A DNA stretch of 64,000 nucleotides from an uncultured Clostridia bacterium (GCA_948560265.1 CAOXTD010000002.1:116559-180558), one strand, 5' to 3'. Positions 45,801 through 54,095 are shown, counted from the stretch's first letter. Notes: generated from the sequence alone by a model not told the origin. Translations and numbers: made by a program.

Positions 45801-47976
45801 TGTACCATCAGAAGTTATTTATATGCAAGATTCTGAAACAAAAAAGATATGGTCTTTAGGATTTAATCCATGTCCAGATGAAAATGATTACTACATTACT
45901 TATGGATTTGGATATGCAAAATATAAACATGCAAACAAGGGGGTAACACAAAAACTAGATGTTTTTGTTCCAATGGAAGATAATGTAAAAGTACAAATGA
46001 TACAATTAGAAAATAATGAGCTACACAAAAAGAAATATAAACTAATCTATTATGTGAAGCCCGTTTTAGAAGAAGATGAATTAAAGTCTCATGGATTTTT
46101 AAATTTAGATTTCTATGAAAATGCGAATATGATATGTATGCAAAATATAAGTAGTGAGGAAAATAATCAATATCTATTTGTATCTAGCAATGAAAAGATT
46201 ACATCTTATACAGGCAGCAAAACAAGCTTCTTTGGTAAGGGGAATTTGACACATCCAGATGGGATAGATCAAATAGAATTAAACAAAGAAAATAGCTTAT
46301 GGCAAGACGGAATCATAGCAGTGCAATGTGAAGTAGAATTAGAAGCACTAGAAAGCAAAAAGATTATATTCACTTTGGGAGTAGGGAAAGATATGTTAGA
46401 GTGTCAAGACTTAAGCTATCAATATCGTAACATCAGTAAAGTGCATGAAGAATACGAAAACACTAAAAAATATTGGAGGCAATTATTGGAAAAAGTACAA
46501 GTTACTACACCTCTTGAATCTACTAATATTCTGCTAAATGGTTGGCTATTATATCAAGTCATTACTTCTAGATTATGGGGAAAAACTGGATATTACCAAT
46601 CAGGAGGAGCATTAGGATTTCGTGATCAATTGCAAGATTGTCTATCTTTAAAATACGTAGAACCAGAAATGCTAAAAAATCAAATTTTAAAACATGCTGC
46701 ACATCAATTTATAGAAGGAGACGTAGAACATTGGTGGCATGAAGAAACAAGTAGAGGAATACGTACTAAATTTAGTGATGACCGATTATGGCTCGTATAT
46801 TTAACAGAGGAATATATAGAATTTACAGGAGATATGGGTATTTTAGAAACAATGATTCCTTATCTGGCAGGAGAGCCATTAACAGAAGAAATAGATGAAA
46901 GATATGATTTGCATTTGTCATCCGAACAGGAAGGAACATTATATGAACATTGCAAAAAAGCAATTCAAATCTCTTTAGATTTTGGAGAAAATGGATTACC
47001 CAAAATAGGTTCAGGAGATTGGAATGATGGATTTAGTACAGTGGGAAATCAAGGAAAGGGAGAAAGCATATGGCTTGGATTTTTCCTCTATGATATTTTA
47101 AAAAGGTTCATTCCTATTTGCCAAGAGAAAAAAGAAGAAGAGCTAGTAAAGCATTATGAACAGATTATGGAAAGATTAAAAAGAGCTCTCAATTCAAAGG
47201 GCTGGGACGGAAGATGGTTTAAAAGAGCTTTCATGGACAATGGAAATGTATTAGGTAGTATACAAAATGAAGAATGTAGAATAGATGCAATAGCACAAAG
47301 TTGGGCAGTTATTTCCGGAGCAGGAGATAACGACAAAAAGTATATTTCTATGCAAAGCCTAGAAAATCATTTAATAGACAAAGAAAATGGTATCATTAAA
47401 TTATTGGATCCACCATTTGACAAAGGAAATTTAGAGCCAGGTTATATTAAAGCATATATACCAGGAACAAGAGAGAATGGGGGACAATACACTCATGGAG
47501 CAATTTGGGCAGTAGTAGCAGAGGCAATGCTAGGATTTGGCGATAAAGCAGGAGAACTATATCGAATGATTAATCCAATTGAGCATAGCAGAACGAAAGA
47601 AGCGGCAATCAAATATAAAGTAGAACCATATGTTATTTGTGCTGATATTGCAGGTCAAAGAAATTTAGCAGGAAGAGGAGGATGGACATGGTATACAGGA
47701 TCAAGCAGTTGGATGTATGAAACAGGAATAAAATATATTTTAGGACTGCGTATACATCAAGGAAAACTCTGTGTAGAGCCATGTATTCCCAGCAGCTGGA
47801 AAGAATATTCTATCAAATATCAATATAAAAACACAAAATATCATATACAAGTAAATAACCCAAATGGCAAAGTAACAGGAGTTACCTCATTTAAGGTAAA
47901 TGGAGAAAAAGTAGAAGAAAAACAAATTAAATTAGAGGAAAATGGGGGCATTTATAAAATTGAAATAGAGATGTAA
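39877..47976 (+). CDS. Cyclic beta-glucan synthase-like multidomain enzyme (GT84/glucoamylase-like/GH94)
   Basis: 2699 residues, matching the size of NdvB/ChvB-type enzymes that make cyclic beta-1,2-glucan. The order is: an N-terminal region with two membrane helices (about 390-446); a family-84 glycosyltransferase with TLDADTQL (about 608) and HRWIRGDWQ; further membrane helices (about 805-970); a glucoamylase-like domain with SWSGTAFEYLMPN and YMAHHQG (about 1020-1370); carbohydrate-binding sandwich regions; and a GH94-type phosphorylase domain (about 2200-2690) with GFRDQLQD (likely catalytic Asp) and AGRGGWTWYTGS. It would make and size an envelope or extracellular glucan at the membrane. 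Product and linkage are inferred. Confidence 0.9.
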   Translation: MEYKTLSIKGTILNQNQLEDYLETIATDHNLQNNSSKNTYPIPRLKENFEVITEVYRLLNEHIKLKIPIHPAGEWILDNYYIVDQTVKSIKQDLSLKKYKKFLGIANGNNKGFARIYVLASEIVNYTNNKIEGKSLSNLLQAYQKKKSLSMEEIWNINLFLNLALIENIRAICEKIYSVQVQKYKVENMIERLVENKDKDELQFNHLNSYKEKVKGYGEMKYPFIEYLSYRLKKYGKKAYPFLMVLEEQVNKMGMTVSEVVEKEHFDIALRKVAIGNCITSIKTLSRISMAEIFEKINGVEDILKQDPAGIYEKMDYETKIAYRNQIQEISQSTKISEVYISKKCLELSQKAETSDKKSHIGYYLLDEGKQTLLEELTGKRQKRTSATKKILYAIITLIILTVGTSGLMAWYLYMQTHKIIWSVILGILLLIPVQTIWVQIGQYILGKLVKPKIIPKLDYIEGVPPESATFVVIPTILKSKEKVKELMEKLEVYYMANKSDNLYFAILGDCSAGKNQKEPFDEEVIESGQEVAKQLNEKYPDENFPRFHFLYRQRVWNEKEECYLGWERKRGLLNQFNEYILGKESDNFQTNTIEKVKEKLPKIKYVITLDADTQLSLNTGLELIGGMAHILNTPILNERKDLVVQGHALLQPRVGISLLEVGKSIFTKIYAGSGGKDAYTNAISDIYQDNFEEGIFTGKGIYDVEVFSTVLSKEIPENTVLSHDLLEGSYLRCGLASDIVLMDGYPTGYNSFKTRLHRWIRGDWQVAKWLGNSIYNKQGNKKRNPLNLLSRYKIFDNLLRSLNESTIMINMIYMGILDIIYSIEIGPIITIAIISAIIPMLLEMINRIIFKKEAETVQKTFIKTISGLKASFIRAILTIAILPDKAYFSLNACVKTLYRMIISKKHFLEWMTAEEAEKTAKKDLLSYYRNMVPNIIIGALGILLLFILPQNLFSIFLFILSSLWLIAPAIMCYISKEIKIPEKIEQIKPEEQKYLLEIGQKTWKYFKDYLTPEFNYLPPDNYQEDRKPKVVSRTSSTNIGLALLAVISSYDLGYENIENTIKLLEKMIDTINNLPKWNGHLYNWYDIQTLQPLKPRYISTVDSGNFVGYLFVLKQFLEEQTQQSMIPIINHMIEQTDFRKLYDEETRLFSIGFNVEENKLTDCYYDLLASEARQASLVAIAKKDVPSKHWNNLSRTLTILNQYKGLISWSGTAFEYLMPNMNIPKYPGSLLAESTEFMLMCQKEYAKKLHIPWGISESAFYLRDLHNNYQYKAFGIPWLGLKRGLEEEMVVASYGSILALPEEPKEVVENLKKLEQTGMYQKYGFYEAIDYTPTRLKKGQEYAIVKTYMAHHQGLILLAINNLFHQNILQKRFMKNPQMQAIDILLQEKMPENIIITKEEKEKIEKMKYIDDQSYTQKEITKPITRLPQVNVLSNENYMIMTDSRGLGYSKYGDILINRYKKTEDIEQGIFFFLKNVKTNRIWTTGHMSYLANADKYNICFTPAQTKITRQDGNIETISKIGISPDEPVELRTIELTNHGIEPETLEITSYLEPVLSEAAQEIAHPAFNKLFLNYEYLDSSHSILVSRRTKNNKEQKVFLGANFYTENETIGEVEYEIDKEKFYGRNNLGLPNSVKNSAPFSNQINLTTEPIISMKQTITVLPEQKVTLNFILAVGETKEQVTEEIEKFKNQETINYHLELAKAKVEAANRYLGIQTKELDLYQKMAGYLLKNNPLKILTNRTKVLVPVSKLWQYGISGDLPILLLRIKNLEEIELVEEALKGYEYFKLKNIQMDLVIVSEEKYSYESRVKEAIFASILNKGLSYLQNIEGGIFILENLSEEEINFLEYRANLSFDGNSTISRHLKELEEEYLEKIKEVPREEPSKLLIEQQPIRENLETENLKYYNDFGGFSEDETEYHICIHKGKKLPTVWSHLLTNPNFGTLVTESMGGYTWYKNSRLNRITAWNNQPIMDVPSEVIYMQDSETKKIWSLGFNPCPDENDYYITYGFGYAKYKHANKGVTQKLDVFVPMEDNVKVQMIQLENNELHKKKYKLIYYVKPVLEEDELKSHGFLNLDFYENANMICMQNISSEENNQYLFVSSNEKITSYTGSKTSFFGKGNLTHPDGIDQIELNKENSLWQDGIIAVQCEVELEALESKKIIFTLGVGKDMLECQDLSYQYRNISKVHEEYENTKKYWRQLLEKVQVTTPLESTNILLNGWLLYQVITSRLWGKTGYYQSGGALGFRDQLQDCLSLKYVEPEMLKNQILKHAAHQFIEGDVEHWWHEETSRGIRTKFSDDRLWLVYLTEEYIEFTGDMGILETMIPYLAGEPLTEEIDERYDLHLSSEQEGTLYEHCKKAIQISLDFGENGLPKIGSGDWNDGFSTVGNQGKGESIWLGFFLYDILKRFIPICQEKKEEELVKHYEQIMERLKRALNSKGWDGRWFKRAFMDNGNVLGSIQNEECRIDAIAQSWAVISGAGDNDKKYISMQSLENHLIDKENGIIKLLDPPFDKGNLEPGYIKAYIPGTRENGGQYTHGAIWAVVAEAMLGFGDKAGELYRMINPIEHSRTKEAAIKYKVEPYVICADIAGQRNLAGRGGWTWYTGSSSWMYETGIKYILGLRIHQGKLCVEPCIPSSWKEYSIKYQYKNTKYHIQVNNPNGKVTGVTSFKVNGEKVEEKQIKLEENGGIYKIEIEM

Positions 47977-47998
47977 AATATCAGAAAGAGTGCTTGAT

Positions 47999-48027
47999 TT
48001 GATTTTTAGCTCTAGAAATGTTATAAT
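47999..48027 (+). promoter_or_regulatory. Promoter for the 160-residue membrane protein gene
   Basis: TTGATT (47999-48004) and TATAAT (48022-48027) with a 17-base spacer, 37 bases before the start. Confidence 0.6.
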
Positions 48028-48063
48028 ATAAAGTACTATTATTTTGTTTAGGAGGAACGCAAC

Positions 48064-48546
48064 ATGTCAAGGAAGAACGAACAACGCGAGGCAGCTATCA
48101 TCAGGATTACCGTCACAATTGTGACCCTCTTATTTGTATTACTTGGAGTGGTCAAGGCTGAACAAATTTGCTATAAAATAGCGAAAACAGGTGCCAGCCT
48201 GATGGTACTCAACAACAATGCTCAGGAACAGAAAACAGACGCTATGACGGAGAACTTTACGGCAGAAAAGAAAGAACGGAACGAGAAGTTCTATCAGTCG
48301 GAAGACCTTCTGATTCGCGTATATAGCAATCTGCCTGCCTTGATGAAACTTGCTATTTGGTTTCTATCTCTGCTCCTTATGCTCCTGATTCCTTTTGCTG
48401 CAGTATTCATCACGCTAAGAGAAATAGAGACAGAAAAGTATTTCTGGAAGCGTGATCAAAGAATTAAGGAACGGCGAGAGAAAAGGCAAGAACAACTGGA
48501 GGACAAAGGGGCAGAGAAAAGGTCGCACCTGAGGCTTGTCAAGTAA
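48064..48546 (+). CDS. Hypothetical two-helix membrane protein of foreign-looking composition, with in-frame CGG codons
   Basis: 160 residues with two membrane helices (about 13-33 and 100-122) separated by a polar loop, and a charged C-terminal tail (KERREKRQEQ). No family is recognised. Codon use is markedly GC-richer than its neighbours (CTG, CTC, GCC, ATC, GAG, AAG) and two CGG codons are read in frame. The gene has its own promoter, AGGAGG site and terminator. It looks horizontally acquired. Its CGG codons conflict with a strict frameshift rule and are a useful test case. Confidence 0.7.
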   Translation: MSRKNEQREAAIIRITVTIVTLLFVLLGVVKAEQICYKIAKTGASLMVLNNNAQEQKTDAMTENFTAEKKERNEKFYQSEDLLIRVYSNLPALMKLAIWFLSLLLMLLIPFAAVFITLREIETEKYFWKRDQRIKERREKRQEQLEDKGAEKRSHLRLVK

Positions 48547-48595
48547 AAAGAACAGTCTTTGGGATAAAGAAGGTTCGAAAAATGGATATGAAAAT

Positions 48596-48648
48596 AGCCA
48601 TTGGGCTGTTAGTAGGGTACGTAAAAATACTCTACTAATGGCTTTTTT
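48596..48648 (+). terminator. Terminator after the 160-residue protein gene
   Basis: AGCCATT and the TTAGTAG/CTACTAA arms fold into a long imperfect stem ending in AATGGC and six T. Confidence 0.75.
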
Positions 48649-48719
48649 ATTTATAGTATAAATATTTCAACTATGTTGCAAAATGATGTCAGAAATATGA
48701 CAAAAATATATAAAAAAAC

Positions 48720-48748
48720 TTGTACAAAAAACGTTAATATGATATAAA
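48720..48748 (+). promoter_or_regulatory. Promoter for walRK
   Basis: TTGTAC (48720-48725) and TATAAA (48743-48748), spacer 17, 36 bases before walR. Confidence 0.55.
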
Positions 48749-48784
48749 TATACGTAGAAAATGTGAAAGGTGGGTACGTTTTAA

Positions 48785-49570
48785 GTGGAAGAAAATAAAG
48801 ATAACTTAAATATGCCAGAAAATGAAGATAAAAAAATGACAGATACAAATAAAAAAGTCATTTTAGTGGTAGATGATGAAAAACCAATTAGAGATATTTT
48901 AGTATATAATCTACAAAAAGAAGGATATGAAACGATAGAAGCTGAAGATGGAGAAACTGCAATTAAAGTAGCATTAGATAGAAGAGTAGATTTAATCCTA
49001 TTAGATATTATGCTTCCAAAAGTAGATGGATTAACTGTATGTCAAAGGTTAAGACATACTCTTAACGTGCCAATTTTAATCTTATCTGCTAAAGATGAAG
49101 AAATTGATAAAATTTTAGGGTTAGAATTAGGAGCAGATGATTATATCACAAAACCATTTAGCGTAAGAGAACTAATTGCTAGAGTAAAAGCAAACCTGAG
49201 AAAAGCAGAAGTATCAGGACAACAAAAAGAACAAGTGGCAGAAGAAAAACAAGAAGAAAAAGCGCATAATACGATTTCTTTAGGAGAACTTACGATTGAT
49301 TTAGATAAATTTGAAGTAAGAGTAAGAGGAGATGTTATCGACTTAACCCTTAGAGAGTTTGAAGTATTAAAATACTTAGCAAATCAGCCAGGTCAAGTTG
49401 TAACAAGAGAAATCCTACTAGAAAAAGTATGGGGATATGAATACTATGGAGATATTAGAACAGTAGATGTTACAGTTAGAAGAATTAGAGAAAAAATTGA
49501 AAAAGATACATCAGCACCAAAGATTTTAATTACAAAAAGAGGTGTAGGCTATTATTTAGCATCAAACTAA
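48785..49570 (+). CDS. walR: OmpR/PhoB-type response regulator, WalR-like
   Basis: 261 residues from a GTG start with AAGGTGG upstream. The receiver domain (about 24-140) has the acidic pocket VVDDE, the phospho-acceptor Asp in LILLDIMLPK, and Lys in DYITKPFS. A Glu/Gln-rich linker leads to a winged-helix DNA-binding domain (about 163-260) with LTLREFEVLKYLA and GYEYYGDIRTVDVTVRRIR. Pairing with a WalK-like kinase 27 bases downstream points to the WalRK system that controls cell-wall hydrolases in Bacillota. The ~20 extra N-terminal residues are unusual; an internal ATG (MTDTNKK) is an alternative start. Confidence 0.88.
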   Translation: MEENKDNLNMPENEDKKMTDTNKKVILVVDDEKPIRDILVYNLQKEGYETIEAEDGETAIKVALDRRVDLILLDIMLPKVDGLTVCQRLRHTLNVPILILSAKDEEIDKILGLELGADDYITKPFSVRELIARVKANLRKAEVSGQQKEQVAEEKQEEKAHNTISLGELTIDLDKFEVRVRGDVIDLTLREFEVLKYLANQPGQVVTREILLEKVWGYEYYGDIRTVDVTVRRIREKIEKDTSAPKILITKRGVGYYLASN

Positions 49571-49597
49571 AAAGTAAACAAAAGGAATAGAATTAAA

Positions 49598-51067
49598 ATG
49601 ATAAAGAATATACAAACTAAGATAATACTCATTTTCTTTGTCTTAGGAATTTTGATTATTGGTTCACTTTCTTTCTCACATATCATGATGTTAGAAAAGA
49701 TGAACCAATCTCTTGTGCAAAACGAGCAAAAAGACCTACAGCTTGAAGAAAAACAAAAAGAGAAAATACAAGAAAAAATCAAAGCGCAAGTAAGACAGAC
49801 AGAAGTAATTGCAGTTATAGCGATTGGAAGTTTTAGTGCTATTATGGTACTAGTTAGCTATTTTAATACTAAATCAGTAGTAAAACCAGTCAATAGTTTG
49901 ATTGAAAGTGCGGAAAAGATAGCAAATGGTGAAGAAGTTGAAATTGCCCATCTAGATAAAAAGAAAACACAAATAGATGAACTAGTAAATGCTTTTAGCC
50001 TTATGACAAATGAACTAAAACAAAACTTGAATGAAATGGGAAAACAAAAGAAACAAATTGAAACTATTTTACTTCACATGACAGACGGTATTATTGCTTT
50101 TGATATGGAAGGAAAAATCATCCATATTAATCCAGCAGCCAAAAGTCTACTACAATTAGATAGACAAGATAACAGCTTTAATAAAATTTTTCAAAAGCTG
50201 AATACAGACATTAATTTAGAAAAAATAGTTTATTTAGAAAATTGGACTTCTTCAGAGCAAAGACTCAATATAGGAGAAAAGTATGTTAATTTACTATTTG
50301 CTCCATTCCAAGACGAAAGCGATAAACCAGCAGGCGTTATTGTAGTAATACAAGACATTACACAACACGTAAAACTAGACAATATGCAAAAAGAGTTTGT
50401 AGCAGATGTATCTCACGAGCTAAAAACACCAATTACTTCAATTATGGGATATGCAGATACTTTATTAGAATCAGAATACGACAAAGAGATGCAAGCAAAA
50501 TTTCTAGGAGTTATTAGTTCAGAAGCAAGAAGAATGGCAAGGTTAGTAACAGACTTACTAGTATTATCTCGTTATGATAACAAAAAAATTACCAAAGAAG
50601 AAGTAGAATTTGACTTAGGTGATTTAACCAAGAAATGTATCGAAAGATTAAAATTTGAAATTGAAAAGAAAAATCACCATATAGAATGTTTTGTTACAGC
50701 CAATGTTCCACCAGTAAAAGCAGATAAATATGGAATTGAAAGAGTTATCTTAAACATTATTACGAACGCAATTAAATATACGCCTGAAAATGGAATTATC
50801 AAAGTATATGTAGGTTTTGTATACAATGATGCCTATATCAAGATTATTGATAATGGAATCGGAATTCCAGAACAAGATTTAAGCAGAATTTTTGAAAGAT
50901 TTTATCGTGTTGATAAGGCAAGAACTAGAGAAATGGGTGGAACAGGATTAGGGCTTTCCATTGCCAAGGAAATTTTAGACCAAAACAATGGTAGTATTGA
51001 TATCAAAAGTGAAGTAGGAAAAGGAACAGAGATAGTGATCAGAGTACCTACTAAGAAATTAAGTTAG
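49598..51067 (+). CDS. walK: Sensor histidine kinase, WalK-like
   Basis: 489 residues. Two membrane helices (about 8-30 and 65-88) flank a short extracellular loop of about 35 residues, smaller than in classical WalK. Then come HAMP (about 88-145), PAS (about 150-250, TDGIIAFDMEGKIIHINP), HisKA with VADVSHELKTPITS and ATPase motifs NIITNAIKYTP, DNGIGIPEQD, GGTGLGLSI. Together with walR it forms a wall-homeostasis two-component system. Its stop codon TAG lies inside the first unit of a 59-bp tandem repeat. Confidence 0.9.
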   Translation: MIKNIQTKIILIFFVLGILIIGSLSFSHIMMLEKMNQSLVQNEQKDLQLEEKQKEKIQEKIKAQVRQTEVIAVIAIGSFSAIMVLVSYFNTKSVVKPVNSLIESAEKIANGEEVEIAHLDKKKTQIDELVNAFSLMTNELKQNLNEMGKQKKQIETILLHMTDGIIAFDMEGKIIHINPAAKSLLQLDRQDNSFNKIFQKLNTDINLEKIVYLENWTSSEQRLNIGEKYVNLLFAPFQDESDKPAGVIVVIQDITQHVKLDNMQKEFVADVSHELKTPITSIMGYADTLLESEYDKEMQAKFLGVISSEARRMARLVTDLLVLSRYDNKKITKEEVEFDLGDLTKKCIERLKFEIEKKNHHIECFVTANVPPVKADKYGIERVILNIITNAIKYTPENGIIKVYVGFVYNDAYIKIIDNGIGIPEQDLSRIFERFYRVDKARTREMGGTGLGLSIAKEILDQNNGSIDIKSEVGKGTEIVIRVPTKKLS

Positions 51068-51179
51068 CTGTGCGAAGCAGAGCAAGCTACAGATAACTTA
51101 TGCAAAGTGGAATGAAGCGAAGTTAGCTGTGCGAAGCAGAGCAAGCTACAGATAACTTATGCAATCGAGTAAAGCGAGA
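51062..51179. repeat. GC-rich 59-bp tandem repeat, two units
   Basis: Units start at 51062 and 51121, each opening AGTTAGCTGTGCGAAGCAGA and continuing GCAAGCTACAGATAACTTATGC. The first unit includes the walK stop codon. A third, diverged copy sits at 55133-55192 inside a REP-like element. AGCTGTGC can pair with GCAAGCT to form a small hairpin. Confidence 0.8.
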
Positions 51180-51212
51180 TTGTAAACATTGATGAAAGAA
51201 GGAAATAGGAGA

Positions 51213-51866
51213 ATGATTATAAACGACAAAGCAAAGAACATATTAGAATGGATAGCATGTATTGTTATTGCTTTTGTACTAGCGCTCTTAATCAAATATT
51301 TTATAGGAACACCAACAGTGGTAGAACAAGTTTCTATGAAACCAACTTTAATTGAAGGACATAGACTTCTTTTAAATAGATGGGTAAGAACAACGAAACA
51401 AATGCCAAAAAGAGGAGACATTATTACTTTTGAAGCACCAAGTAATGCAAAAGTATCTATACAAAAAGAAGATATTGACCTTAATAATCCAGTAGCAAAA
51501 TACGAAAACGAACCAACCTCTTGGTGGGGAAAATTTACTTACTATGTATTAGAATTAAAAAAGGAAAGTTATATAAAAAGAGTTATTGGCTTACCAGGTG
51601 AGCATGTTCAAATTAAGGATGGAAAAGTATATATTAATGGAGAAGAATTACAAGAAGACTATTTAGCAGAAGGTGTAGAAACAAGAGCGAACTACCCAGA
51701 TGAGTATTTTACAGATTTTATTGTTCCAGAAAATTGCGTATTTGCTATGGGAGACAACAGAAGACAATCAACAGACTGTAGGAAGTTTGGTTGTATTCCA
51801 TTAGAAAAGATTGAAAGTAAGGTATGGATTCGCTTTTGGCCATTTGATTTATTTGGTAAGGTATAG
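51213..51866 (+). CDS. lepB: Signal peptidase I
   Basis: 217 residues. It cleaves signal peptides from exported proteins at the outer face of the membrane. An N-terminal membrane helix (about 12-32) precedes the catalytic Ser region VSMKPTL, the Lys region YIKRVIGLPGEHV and the conserved AMGDNRRQSTDCRKFG. An insertion between the Ser and Lys boxes (about 62-110) is longer than usual. The start at 51213 puts a charged segment before the helix and has AAGGAA upstream; 51192 is an alternative. It is separated from holB by a REP-like repeat. Confidence 0.9.
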   Translation: MIINDKAKNILEWIACIVIAFVLALLIKYFIGTPTVVEQVSMKPTLIEGHRLLLNRWVRTTKQMPKRGDIITFEAPSNAKVSIQKEDIDLNNPVAKYENEPTSWWGKFTYYVLELKKESYIKRVIGLPGEHVQIKDGKVYINGEELQEDYLAEGVETRANYPDEYFTDFIVPENCVFAMGDNRRQSTDCRKFGCIPLEKIESKVWIRFWPFDLFGKV

Positions 51867-51925
51867 TGTCAGGTTGGGGACGTTCCTTTTTCTGACAAAA
51901 GTGTCATATAGGGGACACACCTTAG
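51866..51925. repeat. REP-like repeat between the signal peptidase gene and holB
   Basis: GTGTCAGGTTGGGGACGTTCC closing in TCTGAC, followed by a second half-unit (GTGTCATATAGGGGACACACC). It is nearly identical to the copies at 10226 and 56752. It starts one base after the stop codon begins. Confidence 0.8.
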
Positions 51926-51948
51926 AAAATTTTAGAGGAGGAAAAAAA

Positions 51949-52860
51949 TTGTCCTTTGAGAACTTGATAGGAAATGAAAAAGTAAAAAATATACTAAAGA
52001 ACAGTGTTCAAACTAATAATTTGTTGCATAGTTATTTATTTGTAGGAATTGACGGAATTGGAAAAAGCCTTTTTGCAAAAGAATTTGCACACATGATATT
52101 ATGCAGTTCTAATCAAGAAAAACCATGTGCAACTTGCAAATCTTGTCTAGAATTTCAAGGGGGAAGTCATCCAGACTTTTTACAAATAGAACCAGAAGAT
52201 GGCAAAACAATCAAAATAGAGCAAATTCGTTACCTACAAGAAAAAATTGCAGAAAAACCAGTAACTTCAGAAAAAAAAGTATATATTATTAGAAATAGTG
52301 ATAAAATGACAAGAGAAGCAGCAAATGGATTACTCAAAACATTAGAAGAACCACCAAATTATGCAGTTTTAATTTTATTAACGGAGAATGAAAGTAAATT
52401 ACTAGCAACCATTAAATCAAGATGTACTAAAATTGCTTTTCAAGCCCTTTCAGAAGAAGAAATAAAAATCTATTTACAAAATCAATCAGAGGAAAAAAGC
52501 TTCCAAATGACTAGTAATATGGTAAAACAATGTCAGGGAAGTATTGGTAGAGCAATTAAAATTGTAGAAGAACAAGAGACATATAATCAAGTAGAGAAAA
52601 TAATTAGTAATATAAAAAAAGAAAACATTACGCAAATTTGGAAAGATGCAGAAATACTATATCAGGCTAAAGAAAAAATTATGGATTTGTTAGACTATAT
52701 GAATGTTGTCTTTTTTGAGAAACTCCGTGAAGAGCAAGATAGAAGATATACAAAAGCAGTTGATATTATAGAAGAAACGAAAAAAAGAATAACAGATAAT
52801 AGCAACTATGATATGTCTATTGATAATTTATTATTAAGAATATGGGAACAATTTGCATAA
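51949..52860 (+). CDS. holB: DNA polymerase III delta-prime subunit
   Basis: 303 residues of the clamp-loader family. The P-loop GIDGIGKSLFA (about 35-45), the zinc module with CATCKSC, the segment KIEQIRYLQEKI, and NGLLKTLEEPP are all typical. It helps load the sliding clamp for replication. The start is a TTG at 51949 with AGGAGG 7 bases upstream; longer readings run through the REP-like repeat and are rejected. It is followed 21 bases later by ricT, a common order in Bacillota. Confidence 0.9.
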   Translation: MSFENLIGNEKVKNILKNSVQTNNLLHSYLFVGIDGIGKSLFAKEFAHMILCSSNQEKPCATCKSCLEFQGGSHPDFLQIEPEDGKTIKIEQIRYLQEKIAEKPVTSEKKVYIIRNSDKMTREAANGLLKTLEEPPNYAVLILLTENESKLLATIKSRCTKIAFQALSEEEIKIYLQNQSEEKSFQMTSNMVKQCQGSIGRAIKIVEEQETYNQVEKIISNIKKENITQIWKDAEILYQAKEKIMDLLDYMNVVFFEKLREEQDRRYTKAVDIIEETKKRITDNSNYDMSIDNLLLRIWEQFA

Positions 52861-52881
52861 AAAGAAAGGAAAGAAAATTAA

Positions 52882-53802
52882 TTGAAAAATATAGTAGGAA
52901 TCAGATTTAAAAAGCCGGGAAAAATATACTTTTTTGATCCAGATGAACTAGAAATAAATAAGCAAGATAAAGTAGTAGTAGAGACTGCTATGGGGCAAGA
53001 ACTTGGTGAGGTAGTAGTAAGTAAAAGAGCTGTTCCAGAAGAAAGCTTAACAGCACCCCTCAAAAAGGTAATTCGTATTGCTACTCAAAAAGACTTAAAA
53101 CATCAAGAAGAGAACAAAAAGAAAGAAGAAGAAGCTTTTAAAATTTGCGAGGAAAAAATCAAAAAATATAAATTAGATATGCATTTAACAGAAGTTGAAT
53201 ACAAATTTGATAATAGTAAAATCTTATTTTATTTCACAGCAGATGGAAGAATTGACTTTAGAGAATTAGTAAAAGACTTAGCAGCAGTTTTTAGAACTAG
53301 AATTGAATTAAGACAAATAGGAGTAAGAGATGAAGTAAAGCGCATTGGTGGAAATGGAGTTTGCGGAAGAGAACTTTGTTGCTGTTCTTTCTTAGGAAAT
53401 TTTGAAACAGTATCTATTAAAATGGCAAAAGAGCAAAATATGTCATTAAATCCATCTAAGATTTCTGGAAATTGTGGAAGACTAATGTGTTGCTTAAAAT
53501 ATGAACAAGAAGTGTATGAAGAAAAACTAAATAGATTGCCTAAAATAGGAGCAATTGTTAAAACAGAAGATGGAGAAGGAATTGTAGACTCTATAGAAAC
53601 TTTAAAAGAGATGATTAGAGTCAAACTAAAAGATGGAGATGACATTTTCTATAAAAAATATCCAGTTTCCGAAGTCAAAATTATTAAAAATGTGGGAAAA
53701 GAAGAAGTAGATCCAGAAGAAAGAGAACATTTAAAAGAATTACAAGAATTAGAAAAACTAGAGAAAATGGAAAAACAAGCAAGTAATGAAGATGATATGT
53801 AA
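52882..53802 (+). CDS. ricT: PSP1-domain protein RicT (YaaT)
   Basis: 306 residues from a TTG start with AAGGAAAG upstream. The PSP1 domain covers about 60-145. Two Cys clusters, CGRELCCCSFL and SGNCGRLMCCLKYE, match those that bind iron-sulfur clusters in the RicA/F/T complex, which guides RNase Y-dependent mRNA processing and affects competence, biofilm and sporulation in Bacillus. The C-terminal ~60 residues are charged. Its place directly behind holB is conserved in the phylum. Confidence 0.92.
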   Translation: MKNIVGIRFKKPGKIYFFDPDELEINKQDKVVVETAMGQELGEVVVSKRAVPEESLTAPLKKVIRIATQKDLKHQEENKKKEEEAFKICEEKIKKYKLDMHLTEVEYKFDNSKILFYFTADGRIDFRELVKDLAAVFRTRIELRQIGVRDEVKRIGGNGVCGRELCCCSFLGNFETVSIKMAKEQNMSLNPSKISGNCGRLMCCLKYEQEVYEEKLNRLPKIGAIVKTEDGEGIVDSIETLKEMIRVKLKDGDDIFYKKYPVSEVKIIKNVGKEEVDPEEREHLKELQELEKLEKMEKQASNEDDM

Positions 53803-53884
53803 TAAAATAAATAAGTCTAATTTACTAGTACAAGGAATAATAGTAAAAGAAGTAAAAAAGGAAGTAGAGAGGTGGTGAGAAAAA

Positions 53885-54058
53885 ATGGCATATAAAATTA
53901 CAGATAAATGTATTGGATGTGGAGCATGCGCTGCAAGTTGCCCAGTATCTTGTATTTCACAAGGAGATAGCAAATATGTAATTGACAAAGAAGCTTGCAT
54001 CGGATGTGGTACTTGTGCTGGAGTTTGCCCAGTAGGAGCACCAGAGCCAGAAGAATAA
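53885..54058 (+). CDS. 2[4Fe-4S] ferredoxin
   Basis: 57 residues. Two CxxCxxCxxxCP motifs (CIGCGACAASCP at 9-20 and CIGCGTCAGVCP near 39-50) bind two [4Fe-4S] clusters, the clostridial ferredoxin plan. GGTGG precedes the ATG. It faces the pyruvate:ferredoxin oxidoreductase operon across a bidirectional terminator and is a plausible electron acceptor for that enzyme. The cytosolic location is inferred from the lack of a signal sequence. Confidence 0.92.
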   Translation: MAYKITDKCIGCGACAASCPVSCISQGDSKYVIDKEACIGCGTCAGVCPVGAPEPEE

Positions 54059-54095
54059 TGTAAAAAGCTACATAAAGCACAAGCTATAATAATGT

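Noticed and set aside
51811..51948. An extended HolB N-terminus
   Set aside because: The extension translates the end of lepB and the REP-like repeat; the TTG at 51949 has AGGAGG at good spacing.
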